From: JABDGR01 sp035546135
GTDB lineage: Bacteria; Verrucomicrobiota; Verrucomicrobiia; Opitutales; JABDGR01
Direction of reading: 5' to 3'
Assembly (NCBI GenBank): GCA_035546135.1
Contig: DASZWY010000053.1
Location: 1 to 21,700 of the forward strand
DNA: 21,700 bases
This document shows, piece by piece, positions 14,796 to 21,700 of this stretch. The notes under the pieces were generated by a model, which was given only the letters and a program-made list of their open reading frames with translations, was not told the DNA's origin and did no database searches. The position numbers and the translations under genes were made by a program. Each line of letters starts with the position of its first letter. Position 1 is the stretch's first letter.

Positions 14796-16718
14796 TCAAT
14801 TGGCGGGCGCGGGACTCAAGCGCTGGATGGCATTAAGGAGATTCGACTTTTGATCACTGGAAAGGTTGGCGGATTGCACCGCGGCGGCGGCGGCGGCGGG
14901 GTCCGTGCGCGCCCATTGGCTGACCACCCGGCCGATCTGCGTCGCGCGGCTGCTGTCGCTGCCCAAGGTGTCGGCCCACTGAAAAGCCGTGGCCGGGTCG
15001 CTGCGCAGCGCCACCGGAATCAGCTGGGTCACCGCGGTGTCGCGCCCGGCGCTCGGCGGCAGCGTGGCAATCCACTGCGACGCGGCCTGCTGGTCCACGT
15101 TAATCCAATTTTGCGCGATTTGGCCGATGGCGGTGTCCCGCAAGGCGCCATCGGGAAGTGTCGTCAAAAGTTGGGCCGCGGCCTGGGCCGGGTCGTTTTT
15201 GGCCCATTTGGTGATGACGTCGTTGACGGCCCCATCCTTGCGGGGGCCGTCGGGCAATTGCTGCACCAGGTTCCAAGCCCCGACGGGGTCAATGTTGGTG
15301 TCCTGGATAATCGCCATGTTCAGCGCGCGCTGCCCGCCATCGTCCTGCGGGAGACTCTGAGCCCACTGCAAGGCGGCGGCGGGGTCGGCGGCCATCCAGG
15401 TGACGGCGACCTCCGCCATCATCCGGCCATAGTAGGGCGTGTCCTGCAAATTTTGCTGCACATAAGCCGCGGCGCCCGCGGGGTCTTTCGCCCCGATGGT
15501 ATTGACGATGCTGAGCACGGCGTTGCGGTAGGGGTCCGAGCTGGAGTCCTGCGCGGGAAAGCTTTTCAGCCAATTCAGCGCCGCCGGAGTATCCTGCTCC
15601 GCCCAAGTGGTGGCCACCTGGGTGAGGGTCCGGTCGCGCACCGCGGGGTTGGAAATTTGGTCGAGGTAGGAAATGGCGGTCTTGGGGTCGGCCGCGCTGA
15701 GTTGCACGAGGATGGCTTGCAGGGCGCTGTCGTGGGAGGCATCGGTGGGAAAATCGCCCACCCAGGCAATGGCGGCCGCCGGGTCGGTTTCGGCCCAACT
15801 GGCGGCGATGGAGATCATCAAATTATTGCGGTCCGCCGGCGGAACCGACGTGTTGACAAAATTGGCCGCCGACATCGGATCCACCTCCGCCAGATTGATC
15901 AAGGCCGGCTGGAGGGTCTTGGTGGAAAACGTCCCCGGCGGCAAAGTTGCCGCCCAGGCAAAGGCCGCCTTCGGGTCGGTTTGCGCCCAGCCGTCAATGA
16001 CGCTGTTCATCACGAAGGCGCGATTGTGGCTGGAGGGCAAGGAGCTGACAGCCTTGACTGCGGCCAGCGGATCCACTTTGGCCCAGTTGGTAAACACGGC
16101 GTCGTACATGTCCACGTTCTGCTGGCTGAGCGGCAGACTTTGCAAGGCCTTGAGCGCAGCCTGCGGATCGCGGCCGGCGATGTCCGCGAGGGCGTTGGCC
16201 AGCAAGATGCTGCGTAGACTGACACTCGCCACCTGGCCGATGGCGTGCAAAGCCGCCGCCGGGTCCATGCTTGCCCAGGTGCTGAAGAGCGTGTCGAGCA
16301 AGTCCGCATTGCCGACCTGGCTGGCGAGGGACTTGGCCCATCCGGCCACGCCCGACGGGTCCAGCTCCACCATGCGCGCCAGCAGGATGGACAGGGCAAT
16401 CCGGTTGTCCTCGGTCTGCGGGAGTTTCGCGAGTTCGACGACGAGCCCGCGCAGCTCCGACGCATTATGGCTGTCGGCAAAATCCAGCAGGCTGCGCAAG
16501 CGCGCTCGGCGATCAGTATTGGCCAGAATGGCGCTCAGGCTGGTTTTGCCGGTGGCGCCGGTGGCGCCGGCGGCGCCGGCCGGCTTCTTGTTCGCCGAGG
16601 CACCCGGCTTGACCGACGGGCGCAACCGGCTGATTTCCACTTGCTGCACCGCGATCACCACGCCCGCGGCGATGGTCACGATCACGGCAAAAATAATGGC
16701 TTTGGCGCTTTGGTTCAT
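14796..16718 (-). CDS. Membrane-anchored protein with 16 degenerate ~32-residue repeats
   Basis: I do not recognise a named family. The 640-residue product has one N-terminal hydrophobic helix (about 7-24, IIFAVIVTIAAGVVIAV) that is either an uncleaved anchor or signal, then a Ser/Lys/Ala/Gly-rich linker to about 60 and a helical region to about 117. From about 118 to the end run 16 consecutive units of roughly 31-36 residues with the pattern [A/x]-x-x-D-P-x-A-A-x-x-W-x-x-x-L-P, then a helix ending in hydrophobic-x-x-W. Each unit looks like a pair of helices joined at the conserved Asp-Pro, so the chain should form an alpha-solenoid resembling TPR or HEAT arrays. The likely place is the periplasm, tethered to the inner membrane. 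A scaffolding role is inference. ATG 16718 is chosen because it starts right before the anchor; the upstream open frame to 16826 has no signal-like sequence. It lies between photolyase and epimerase genes. Confidence 0.85.
   Translation of the reverse strand: MNQSAKAIIFAVIVTIAAGVVIAVQQVEISRLRPSVKPGASANKKPAGAAGATGATGKTSLSAILANTDRRARLRSLLDFADSHNASELRGLVVELAKLPQTEDNRIALSILLARMVELDPSGVAGWAKSLASQVGNADLLDTLFSTWASMDPAAALHAIGQVASVSLRSILLANALADIAGRDPQAALKALQSLPLSQQNVDMYDAVFTNWAKVDPLAAVKAVSSLPSSHNRAFVMNSVIDGWAQTDPKAAFAWAATLPPGTFSTKTLQPALINLAEVDPMSAANFVNTSVPPADRNNLMISIAASWAETDPAAAIAWVGDFPTDASHDSALQAILVQLSAADPKTAISYLDQISNPAVRDRTLTQVATTWAEQDTPAALNWLKSFPAQDSSSDPYRNAVLSIVNTIGAKDPAGAAAYVQQNLQDTPYYGRMMAEVAVTWMAADPAAALQWAQSLPQDDGGQRALNMAIIQDTNIDPVGAWNLVQQLPDGPRKDGAVNDVITKWAKNDPAQAAAQLLTTLPDGALRDTAIGQIAQNWINVDQQAASQWIATLPPSAGRDTAVTQLIPVALRSDPATAFQWADTLGSDSSRATQIGRVVSQWARTDPAAAAAAVQSANLSSDQKSNLLNAIQRLSPAPAN
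16548..16583. repeat. Short tandem repeat coding for the Gly/Ala/Thr linker
   Basis: The 9-base unit GCCGGTGGC occurs at 16548 and 16557, then as GCCGGCGGC at 16566, with a partial fourth copy following. On the minus strand it codes for the AGAAGATGATG linker between anchor helix and repeat domain, and its copy number could vary between strains. Confidence 0.7.
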
Positions 16719-16832
16719 AGGGGTATTCCGGGCTTGGCCGAACCAACACTCGAGCCGGCGTTCAACGTCAGTAATATCGCCGTTTCCACGGAAAATAAAC
16801 CCCAAAAAAATAAGCCACGGGGCCATTTCGCC

Positions 16833-18266
16833 TCAAAGCGCTTTGGACATTTTCTGAAAATCCCGCAGGACATTGCGGCGGGCGGACTCATGTTCGACCA
16901 TGGGCCGTGAATAATTTTTGCCCAATATCACGCCGGCTTCACGCAAAACCTCCTGCGGGGCGCGCCAGGGTGCATGAATGAACGCCGCTGGAAGCTTCGC
17001 CAATTCCGGCACGTAGCGGCGCACATATTCGCCGTCCGGGTCAAACCGCTCACCCTGCAAAGTCGGATTGAATACTCTGAAATACGGCGCGGCATCGGCG
17101 CCACAGCCGGCGACCCATTGCCAGCCCATCGCGTTATTCGCGAGGTCGGCGTCCACCAGCGTGTCCCAAAACCAGGCCGCGCCATCCGTCCATGGCTGGC
17201 GCAGATGCTTTACGAGAAACGAAGCGCAGACCATGCGCACGCGGTTGTGCATCCAGCCGGTTTGCCAAAGCTCGCGCATTCCGGCGTCCACCAGCGGGTA
17301 GCCCGTCCGCCCGCGTTGCCACGCGCGCAAAAAGCCGGCGCGGCGCGGCCAGGGAAAGCGCAAAAACTCCTCCCGCAAGGGCCGCGCGGGCATTTGCGGG
17401 AAATGGCGCAACAGATAGTGCGCGAACTCGCGCCAGCCGAGTTCCGCGAGAAATTTTTTGGAAGCCGCGCCCGCCCGCCACGCCTGCCGCGGCGAGATTT
17501 GCCCGAAGTGCAAATAGGGCGAGAAGCGGGAAGTGCCGTCTTTACCCGGCGTGTCGCGCGTGGTGGCGTAACGCGCAATGGAGTGCTTTTGCAATTTGCG
17601 CATCCGCTTTTGCGCTCCGGTCAAGGTGGGCTCCCAGGCGGTGTAAAATCCCTGGTCCCAGTGCCCGCGGGGGAGCAGCCCGAGCGACTGCAGCGGGGCG
17701 GATTTCGGCCAGCGCCGCGGCGCGCGGCGGGCCAGTCCGCCCAACGGCAATTTTTTCGGCGGCGGTGGCGGCGGCGCGGCGAGACAACGGCGCCAGAATG
17801 CGGTGAACACCTGGAACGGTTTCCCGGATTGGTTCAGGATTGTTTCGTGATTGAACAGCAGCGCCCCGGAAAACAATTCCACGCGCAGGCCCTGCGCGCG
17901 CAAGCCTGCCGCCACCGCCACATCGCGTTTTTGCGCGGCTGGCTCGGGCAGCGTGTTCCAGCATACCTTTTTCGCGCCTGACTGCGTGGCCAAGTCGAGC
18001 AAGGTTTCCAAACTCGGCCCGGCGCGCAAAATGAGCCGGGAGCCGCACGCGCGCAATTGCGCGTCGTAATCGGCCAGGGCGTGATGCAGCCACCAGCGTG
18101 AGGCCGCCCCCGGCGCCCACGGCGCCTCCTCCTCCGGCGCCCAGATAAATACGGGGAGGATGGGCCCGCCGGCGGCAAGTGCCGCCGCCAGCGCCGGTTG
18201 GTCGGTCAGGCGCAAATCACGGCGCAGCCAAACCATGGTCGGTGCCGTGATCGCCGGAATATCCAT
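16833..18266 (-). CDS. phrB: Deoxyribodipyrimidine photolyase (class I, FAD)
   Basis: This 477-residue enzyme uses blue light to split cyclobutane pyrimidine dimers in DNA. The N-terminal antenna-binding Rossmann domain begins MVWLRRDLRLTDQPAL (residues 11-26). After a proline-rich linker (PPPPPPKKLP, about 195-205) comes the helical FAD domain with TSRFSPYLHFGQISPRQAW, GWREFAHYLLRHFP, WQRGRTGYPLVDAGMRELW, GWMHNRVRMVCASFLVKHL and NNAMGWQWVAGCGADAAPYFRVFNP, which include the conserved tryptophans for photoreduction and the FAD-binding Asn/Asp positions. These motifs closely follow E. coli PhrB, so a CPD photolyase is more likely than a signalling cryptochrome. The ATG at 18266 is used; Met11 is an alternative start. 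The gene begins 40 bp after the PL9 lyase stop and is followed, 114 bp on, by the repeat-protein gene. Confidence 0.95.
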   Translation of the reverse strand: MDIPAITAPTMVWLRRDLRLTDQPALAAALAAGGPILPVFIWAPEEEAPWAPGAASRWWLHHALADYDAQLRACGSRLILRAGPSLETLLDLATQSGAKKVCWNTLPEPAAQKRDVAVAAGLRAQGLRVELFSGALLFNHETILNQSGKPFQVFTAFWRRCLAAPPPPPPKKLPLGGLARRAPRRWPKSAPLQSLGLLPRGHWDQGFYTAWEPTLTGAQKRMRKLQKHSIARYATTRDTPGKDGTSRFSPYLHFGQISPRQAWRAGAASKKFLAELGWREFAHYLLRHFPQMPARPLREEFLRFPWPRRAGFLRAWQRGRTGYPLVDAGMRELWQTGWMHNRVRMVCASFLVKHLRQPWTDGAAWFWDTLVDADLANNAMGWQWVAGCGADAAPYFRVFNPTLQGERFDPDGEYVRRYVPELAKLPAAFIHAPWRAPQEVLREAGVILGKNYSRPMVEHESARRNVLRDFQKMSKAL

Positions 18267-18306
18267 GCTTTCCGATGTTGCACTCGCCGGCGGCCATTGG
18301 GCGAGG

Positions 18307-20310
18307 TTAATTCCCGGCCATCGAGACCCGCAGGCGCAGGAACAACCGCACGTTGGGTGAATAAGCCAGCACTGCCCGCATGACATAATAGCTGCCTTGG
18401 TCGCTCAAGACGGCCGGCGCCACCCCCACATCCGTCCAGTCAATCAAATCCGGGGATTGCTGGACGACGTAGGTCACGCCGTTGAGGTTTTTGGCCACCC
18501 GGAAATCCAGAACAAGGTTGCCATTGCCATCCACCGCGCAAGCCGGTGCGGCGCCGGCCTGGCCGGGCACAGTGGGATTCGTATTGGACAGATATTCCAG
18601 CAGGTTGGGCACGCCGTTGCCATTCGGGTCAGCGGTGGGGCCAATTACGGCGGAATCATTGGACCCGGGGAAATAGCCGCTGATCCATTGGGTGAAAGTC
18701 TGCGTGGGCGTGGCGCTGGCTTCGAGCGAAGGGTTGCTGTCGCCGTCGTAGTTCGAGGCGACGACGATATAATAATAGGCAACGCCGTTGGCCAGGGTGG
18801 CATCGGTGTAGCTGGTTCCGGTCAGGTTCGCGGAAACCGTCGTGTAGTTTCCGCCGGAGGTGGTTGAGCGCTTGACGGTGTAGCTGGTCGCGCCCGCGAC
18901 GCTGCCCCAGGCGAGCGCGACCGTCGCGTCGCCACCGCTGGCGGTGAGATTGGCGGGCGTCGCCACCGGCGGGTTCTCGAAACAGCCCAAATCCGGCGCG
19001 GTGCCGCTGTAAGGCAGGCCGACGTCCAGGCCCTGGTTCCGCAATGCGCTGGCATTCGCCAAATGCATGAAGGTGATTCTGGGCAGGCTGCCATCCGCCG
19101 GGCGGGCCTGGGTCATTTGGGTCACATCAGTGCTTTGAAAATCCGCGCTCGAGACCGACACCGCCAGCGTCCAGTAATTGTTGCTCACGTTCGCGCCGCT
19201 TTCATTGAGGTCCTTGACCTCGGACCCGCGGGCCGCCAGGCCCACATTGTTGTGCAGGATTTCCGAGATGCCGGAGATGTCGGTGACATTGTCGCTCGTG
19301 CGCTCCAACAAATCGAAGTTGTCGCCGTTGTGGTAGGCGGTGTTGTTATACCAATAAGCCGCCCCGCCGGGTTGATGGTTGGCATAAAAGCCGTGGGCTT
19401 TGTTGCCGGCGGAGAGACAAAAGATGACCGTGTGGCGCGGGATGGGGCTCGGCAGGCTGGCGGCGGGCGTGCTGCCCCAGCCGCCGATTTTAAAGCCGTT
19501 GCCGTCGCCGCCCTGCCAGCCGTTGTTATACGACCAGCAATGGTCGAACAGCACCGGCTCCGCGCAATTGATGCAATCGAAGCCGTCATCACTGTTGGTC
19601 CACGCGCGGCAACCCCGGAACACGTTGTTCGCGGCCCCCGCCAGCACATGGCACCCAAAGCCGTCAATGTTGCCGATGGAGCCGCTGTCCAAGCCGGTGT
19701 TGTCATGGGCGTCGCAATTTTCCACCAAATTTCCGCCCGCGTGCCGGATGATGTAAATGCCGATGCCCATCCCGTCGTGCATTTTCAGCCGCGTCAACGT
19801 GTTGTTGCTGCCCTCGACGCGGATGCACTCGGACTGCGTGTGCACCGTGGCGATGGTGATCTGGACGCCGATGATTTCAAAATCCTGAAAATTCAAATAG
19901 GAGCCTTTGACGTAAAACGCGCACACGCGCAGCGCGTCCGGCCGCACCTGGGAAAAATCGAACACCGGCGTCTCGCCGGGATAGGCCACATAGCTAATCG
20001 GGTGGCCCGCGGTGCCGCTTTTATCGAGATAATTCACATAGGCGTAATTGCTGTCCGTTTGCGTGATTTGCGCATTGGCGAGGGTGTAGGTGCCGCCGCG
20101 CAGGTAGACCGTGTCGCCCGCCGACGCCGCCGACTGTGCGCGCGAAATTGTGGCAAACGGCGCGGCGAGCGTCCCCGCGTTCGTGTCACTGCCCGTCGGC
20201 GCGACGTAAAAATTCGCCGCTAGGGCCACTGCGGGCAGCAGCCAAAACGCCATCGCCTGGACCAGGCAAAAACGGCGTAACGACCGTGCAATGAAACGCA
20301 TTCTCGTCAT
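18307..20310 (-). CDS. Secreted pectate lyase, PL9-type beta-helix with FnIII and C-terminal domain
   Basis: The 667-residue product starts with a signal peptide (basic MTRMRFIARSLRRF, then a hydrophobic core, cleavage near AVALA-ANFYVAP). Residues about 33-440 are a right-handed parallel beta-helix: the opening NFYVAPTGSDTNAGTLAAPF is the usual start of such lyases, and the body contains TNSDDGFDCIN (about 236-246) and GDGNGFKIGG (about 267-276), characteristic of polysaccharide lyase family 9. Lys274 lies at the position of the proposed catalytic base and the nearby aspartates would bind calcium. A fibronectin type III module follows (about 447-532, AWGSVAGATSYTVKRSTTSGG). The last 130 residues form a domain common on secreted proteins of Verrucomicrobiota, with DPNGNGVPNLLEYLSNTNP and the ending VRLFLRLRVS. 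It would cleave pectate or a similar uronic acid polymer by beta-elimination outside the cell. Starts at 20310 or 20301 both fit the signal; a GTG at 20331 is less likely. Confidence 0.88.
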   Translation of the reverse strand: MTRMRFIARSLRRFCLVQAMAFWLLPAVALAANFYVAPTGSDTNAGTLAAPFATISRAQSAASAGDTVYLRGGTYTLANAQITQTDSNYAYVNYLDKSGTAGHPISYVAYPGETPVFDFSQVRPDALRVCAFYVKGSYLNFQDFEIIGVQITIATVHTQSECIRVEGSNNTLTRLKMHDGMGIGIYIIRHAGGNLVENCDAHDNTGLDSGSIGNIDGFGCHVLAGAANNVFRGCRAWTNSDDGFDCINCAEPVLFDHCWSYNNGWQGGDGNGFKIGGWGSTPAASLPSPIPRHTVIFCLSAGNKAHGFYANHQPGGAAYWYNNTAYHNGDNFDLLERTSDNVTDISGISEILHNNVGLAARGSEVKDLNESGANVSNNYWTLAVSVSSADFQSTDVTQMTQARPADGSLPRITFMHLANASALRNQGLDVGLPYSGTAPDLGCFENPPVATPANLTASGGDATVALAWGSVAGATSYTVKRSTTSGGNYTTVSANLTGTSYTDATLANGVAYYYIVVASNYDGDSNPSLEASATPTQTFTQWISGYFPGSNDSAVIGPTADPNGNGVPNLLEYLSNTNPTVPGQAGAAPACAVDGNGNLVLDFRVAKNLNGVTYVVQQSPDLIDWTDVGVAPAVLSDQGSYYVMRAVLAYSPNVRLFLRLRVSMAGN

Positions 20311-20332
20311 CGGCGGCGCGGGGTGGCGCACT

Positions 20333-20348
20333 TGGGATATTCATCCCA
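20333..20348. promoter_or_regulatory. Inverted repeat just upstream of the PL9 lyase gene
   Basis: TGGGAT (20333-20338) and ATCCCA (20343-20348) are perfect 6-bp arms around a 4-bp spacer, located 23-38 bp upstream of the lyase ATG on the minus strand. It could be an operator or a short leader hairpin. A weak TTGTCT/TAGCCT pair with 17-base spacing lies further upstream, but I do not rely on it. Confidence 0.3.
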
Positions 20349-20460
20349 CTCGCAGGGTAACGCCTGGGGTTAGGCTAGCCGCCCCCGCACCCAAAGACAA
20401 CTCTATCCACCGACTCGCGCCGGCCATGGACGCCGCTGGTGCGGCAGCCCATCTGCGCGC

Positions 20461-20489
20461 TTGCCTTTCGGCCGCGCATCAGCCAGTAT
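20461..20489 (+). promoter_or_regulatory. Tentative promoter of rnpB
   Basis: TTGCCT (20461-20466) and CAGTAT (20484-20489) are 17 bases apart, and transcription would then start near 20496, exactly at the predicted 5' end of the RNase P RNA. Each box matches only three consensus positions, so the main support is the spacing. Confidence 0.35.
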
Positions 20490-20496
20490 CAAAAGT

Positions 20497-20914
20497 CCAG
20501 TTCCCGGGGATGTTCATTCGCTCGCCAGCGCCCCGGCGCCGGCGAGAGGAAAGTCCGGACACCTTAGGGCAGGATTCCCCGTGAAAGCGGGGGCGCGCCG
20601 GTTCAAGCCGGCGCGACGGAAAGTGTCACAGAAAGCAAACCGCCCAAGCTGCGCGCAAGCGCGGACGGCAAGGGTGCAATGGTGGGGTAAGAGCCCACCG
20701 CGGCGATGGTGACATCGCCGGCACGACAAACCCAATCCGGTGCAAGACCAAATAGGGGACCGCGCGGCCCGCGCAACGGTCCCGGGTAAGTCGCACGACG
20801 CCCAGCGCGGCCGCCGCTTCCGCAAGGACGCGGCGGCAGAGAAATGAATGAGCGGCGGGAGTGCCGCGAGGCACCCGCCAGAACAGAATCCGGCTTACGG
20901 TCCCCGGGAACTGG
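20497..20914 (+). ncRNA. rnpB: RNase P RNA (bacterial type A)
   Basis: This is the catalytic RNA of ribonuclease P, which trims the 5' leader of pre-tRNAs. The universal 5' core GAGGAAAGTCCGGAC is at 20546-20560 (preceded by a GC-rich P3-like hairpin, 20521-20546), and the universal 3' core ACAGAATCCGGCTTAC at 20882-20897; together they form P4 and the catalytic centre. The ends are defined by a perfect 14-bp P1 helix: CCAGTTCCCGGGGA (20497-20510) with TCCCCGGGAACTGG (20901-20914). Inside, several GNRA-like hairpins, such as CCCCGTGAAAGCGGGG (20577-20592), and GGGTGCAATGGTGGGGTAAGAGCCCACC match the usual specificity domain. The length of about 418 bases fits an A-type RNA. Small open frames crossing this region are not genes. 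It is followed by a T-run and by the EVE-domain gene. Confidence 0.97.
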
Positions 20915-20920
20915 TTTTTT
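20901..20920 (+). terminator. Possible intrinsic terminator made from the P1 strand of rnpB plus a T-run
   Basis: The 3' strand of P1 (20901-20914) is followed directly by six T residues (20915-20920) and then ATTTT. Because its partner is 400 bases upstream, P1 would act as a terminator stem only after the RNA has folded. Some transcripts may therefore continue into the EVE gene, which starts at 20928. Confidence 0.35.
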
Positions 20921-20927
20921 ATTTTCC

Positions 20928-21404
20928 ATGAAAGACCACCGCCAATACTGGCTGATGAAAACCGAGCCGGATGTGTTCGGCCTCGATGAGTTGAAAAAAC
21001 GCGGCACCGCACCCTGGGACGGCGTGCGCAATTACCAGGCGCGCAATTTCCTGCGCGCGATGCGCGTGGGCGACCGCGTGCTGTTCTACCACTCGAGCTG
21101 CGAAGTGCCCGGCGTCGCCGGCATCGCCGAGATCGCCGCGGAAGCGCGCCCCGATGAAACGCAGTTCGACCCGAAGTCGGAGTTTTACGACGCCGGCGCC
21201 AAGCGCGACAACCCGCGCTGGTCGCTGGTGGACGTGCGCTTTGTCGCGGCGTTTCCGAAATTTGTCCCGCTAACGACCTTGCGCGAACAACCCGCGCTGA
21301 AAAAGATGCGCCTCCTCGCGCCCGGCAACCGCCTCTCCGTCATGCCGGTCACGCTGGCGGAGTTCAAAGCCATCGGCAAACTCGGCGGTTGGAGAGAAAA
21401 ATAA
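20928..21404 (+). CDS. EVE-domain protein (PUA-like, THYN1 family)
   Basis: This 158-residue protein is a stand-alone EVE domain, a PUA-related fold thought to bind modified bases in nucleic acids. The family pattern is clear: YWLMKTEPDVFGLDELKKRG at the N-terminus, WDGVRNYQARNFLRAMRVGDRVLFYHSS at about 30-57, GVAGIAEIAAEARPDETQFDPKSEFYD at about 62-88, and PRWSLVDVRFVAAFPKFVPL at about 95-115. The length is typical. I chose ATG 20928 because it gives the usual short N-terminus; the frame is open upstream to 20844, but that part lies inside RNase P RNA. The gene starts only 14 bases after the predicted 3' end of rnpB, has no visible Shine-Dalgarno and no clear promoter of its own. Its substrate is not known. 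Confidence 0.93.
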   Translation: MKDHRQYWLMKTEPDVFGLDELKKRGTAPWDGVRNYQARNFLRAMRVGDRVLFYHSSCEVPGVAGIAEIAAEARPDETQFDPKSEFYDAGAKRDNPRWSLVDVRFVAAFPKFVPLTTLREQPALKKMRLLAPGNRLSVMPVTLAEFKAIGKLGGWREK

Positions 21405-21432
21405 TGCCTGCGCAATCGGCCCAAGCAACGGC

Positions 21433-21700
21433 CTATTTTTTTACCCCGAGATAGAGGCCGCGGTTTTTCATGAGGCCTTTTTTGCTGAATTTCGCCCGCA
21501 GGCCGGCGGCATGCATCGCGTCGAGGAATTCCCGCTCGCCGAACATGGCGAGCTCGTGCCGATCCACCCAATGCCGCACGCGGCCGTTGCGCTCGGCGAT
21601 GAGGTAATGCATATCCATCACTGAAATATTTCCCCGGATGGCCGAAACGCATTCGCGGGCGATTTTAATCTTCTCGTCCGAATAGGTCGTCAAATGCGCC
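21433..21700 (-). CDS. Probable class I SAM-dependent methyltransferase, C-terminal part (start outside window)
   Basis: The last 89 residues or so of a protein whose start lies beyond the right edge. The visible sequence, with MDMHYLIAERNGRVRHWVDRHELAMFGEREFLDAMHAAGLRAKF, resembles the C-terminal strand-helix-strand part of small SAM methyltransferases, in which a beta-strand reads Y-L-[IV]-A-E and is followed by a D-R-H-E-L-x-x-F segment and a helix ending in A-G-[LF]. The SAM-binding motifs would be further upstream, so they cannot be checked here. It converges on the EVE gene with a 28-bp gap. The substrate cannot be inferred. Confidence 0.65.
   Translation of the reverse strand, partial: AHLTTYSDEKIKIARECVSAIRGNISVMDMHYLIAERNGRVRHWVDRHELAMFGEREFLDAMHAAGLRAKFSKKGLMKNRGLYLGVKK

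Noticed and set aside
14718..16217. A 499-codon open frame on the plus strand opposite the repeat protein
   Set aside because: Its repetitive Gly/Val/His/Arg composition mirrors the 16 repeats on the other strand, which have a coherent protein pattern.
14880..16330. The periodic spacing of similar DNA words in the repeat gene, considered as a CRISPR-like array
   Set aside because: The periodicity follows the ~32-residue protein repeats, the units are divergent at DNA level, and the frame is open throughout.
16834..16845. 12-bp palindrome CAAAGCGCTTTG at the photolyase stop codon
   Set aside because: It lies across the last codons, has no loop and no T-run, so neither a terminator nor an operator is well supported.
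19063..20223. A 386-codon plus-strand open frame opposite the PL9 lyase
   Set aside because: It is a shadow of the lyase; no signal or domain pattern is visible, while the minus strand shows PL9 motifs.

Overview
The window looks like a stretch of chromosome from a GC-rich Gram-negative bacterium, most likely of the phylum Verrucomicrobiota (an Opitutales-like lineage is my best guess). The reasons are a secreted DUF4838 protein, a pectate lyase whose FnIII module and C-terminal domain are of a type common in this phylum, an outer-membrane polysaccharide export module, and the scarcity of clear Shine-Dalgarno sequences. The assignment rests on remembered family patterns, not on a search.

Layout, left to right. 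(1) 1-487: the 3' end of argG (+). (2) 542-2341: a secreted DUF4838 protein (+) behind a well-formed sigma70-type promoter that leaves almost no leader. (3) 2360-3511: galactokinase (-), divergent from a six-helix membrane protein of unknown role (3640-4245, +). (4) 4256-9235: a three-gene minus-strand polysaccharide export unit, transcribed beta-barrel porin, then SLBB export protein (OPX/Wza family), then tyrosine autokinase/chain-length regulator (Wzc-like). It faces a divergent secreted protein (9500-11053) with a 23-glycine tract, across a 264-bp interval full of palindromes and promoter elements. (5) 11069-18266: seven minus-strand housekeeping and maintenance genes, in transcription order photolyase, a 16-repeat alpha-solenoid-like membrane-anchored protein, TIGR01777 epimerase, EamA transporter, D-aminoacyl-tRNA deacylase, 3-methyladenine DNA glycosylase and Mn-type superoxide dismutase. 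(6) 18307-20310: a secreted PL9-type pectate lyase (-). (7) 20497-20914: RNase P RNA (+), with an EVE-domain gene starting 14 nt after it. (8) From 21433 to the right edge: the C-terminal part of a probable SAM methyltransferase (-).

How they may work together. The porin, OPX protein and BY-kinase look like the export half of an exopolysaccharide system; no glycosyltransferase, flippase or polymerase lies in the window. The OPX protein lacks both a lipobox cysteine and the C-terminal amphipathic helix of E. coli Wza, so the adjacent beta-barrel is probably its outer-membrane channel. The divergent Gly-rich secreted protein may be an accessory of this system. The PL9 lyase, DUF4838 protein and galactokinase fit a lifestyle of degrading plant or algal polysaccharide, although they are not one operon. 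The photolyase, glycosylase, Dtd and SOD genes are quality-control functions.

I saw no CRISPR array, no insertion sequence, no integrase and no tRNA. No stretch above 300 bases is free of a gene. The least explained pieces are the 9236-9499 control region, the Gly-rich protein, the 16-repeat protein and the small membrane protein beside galK.
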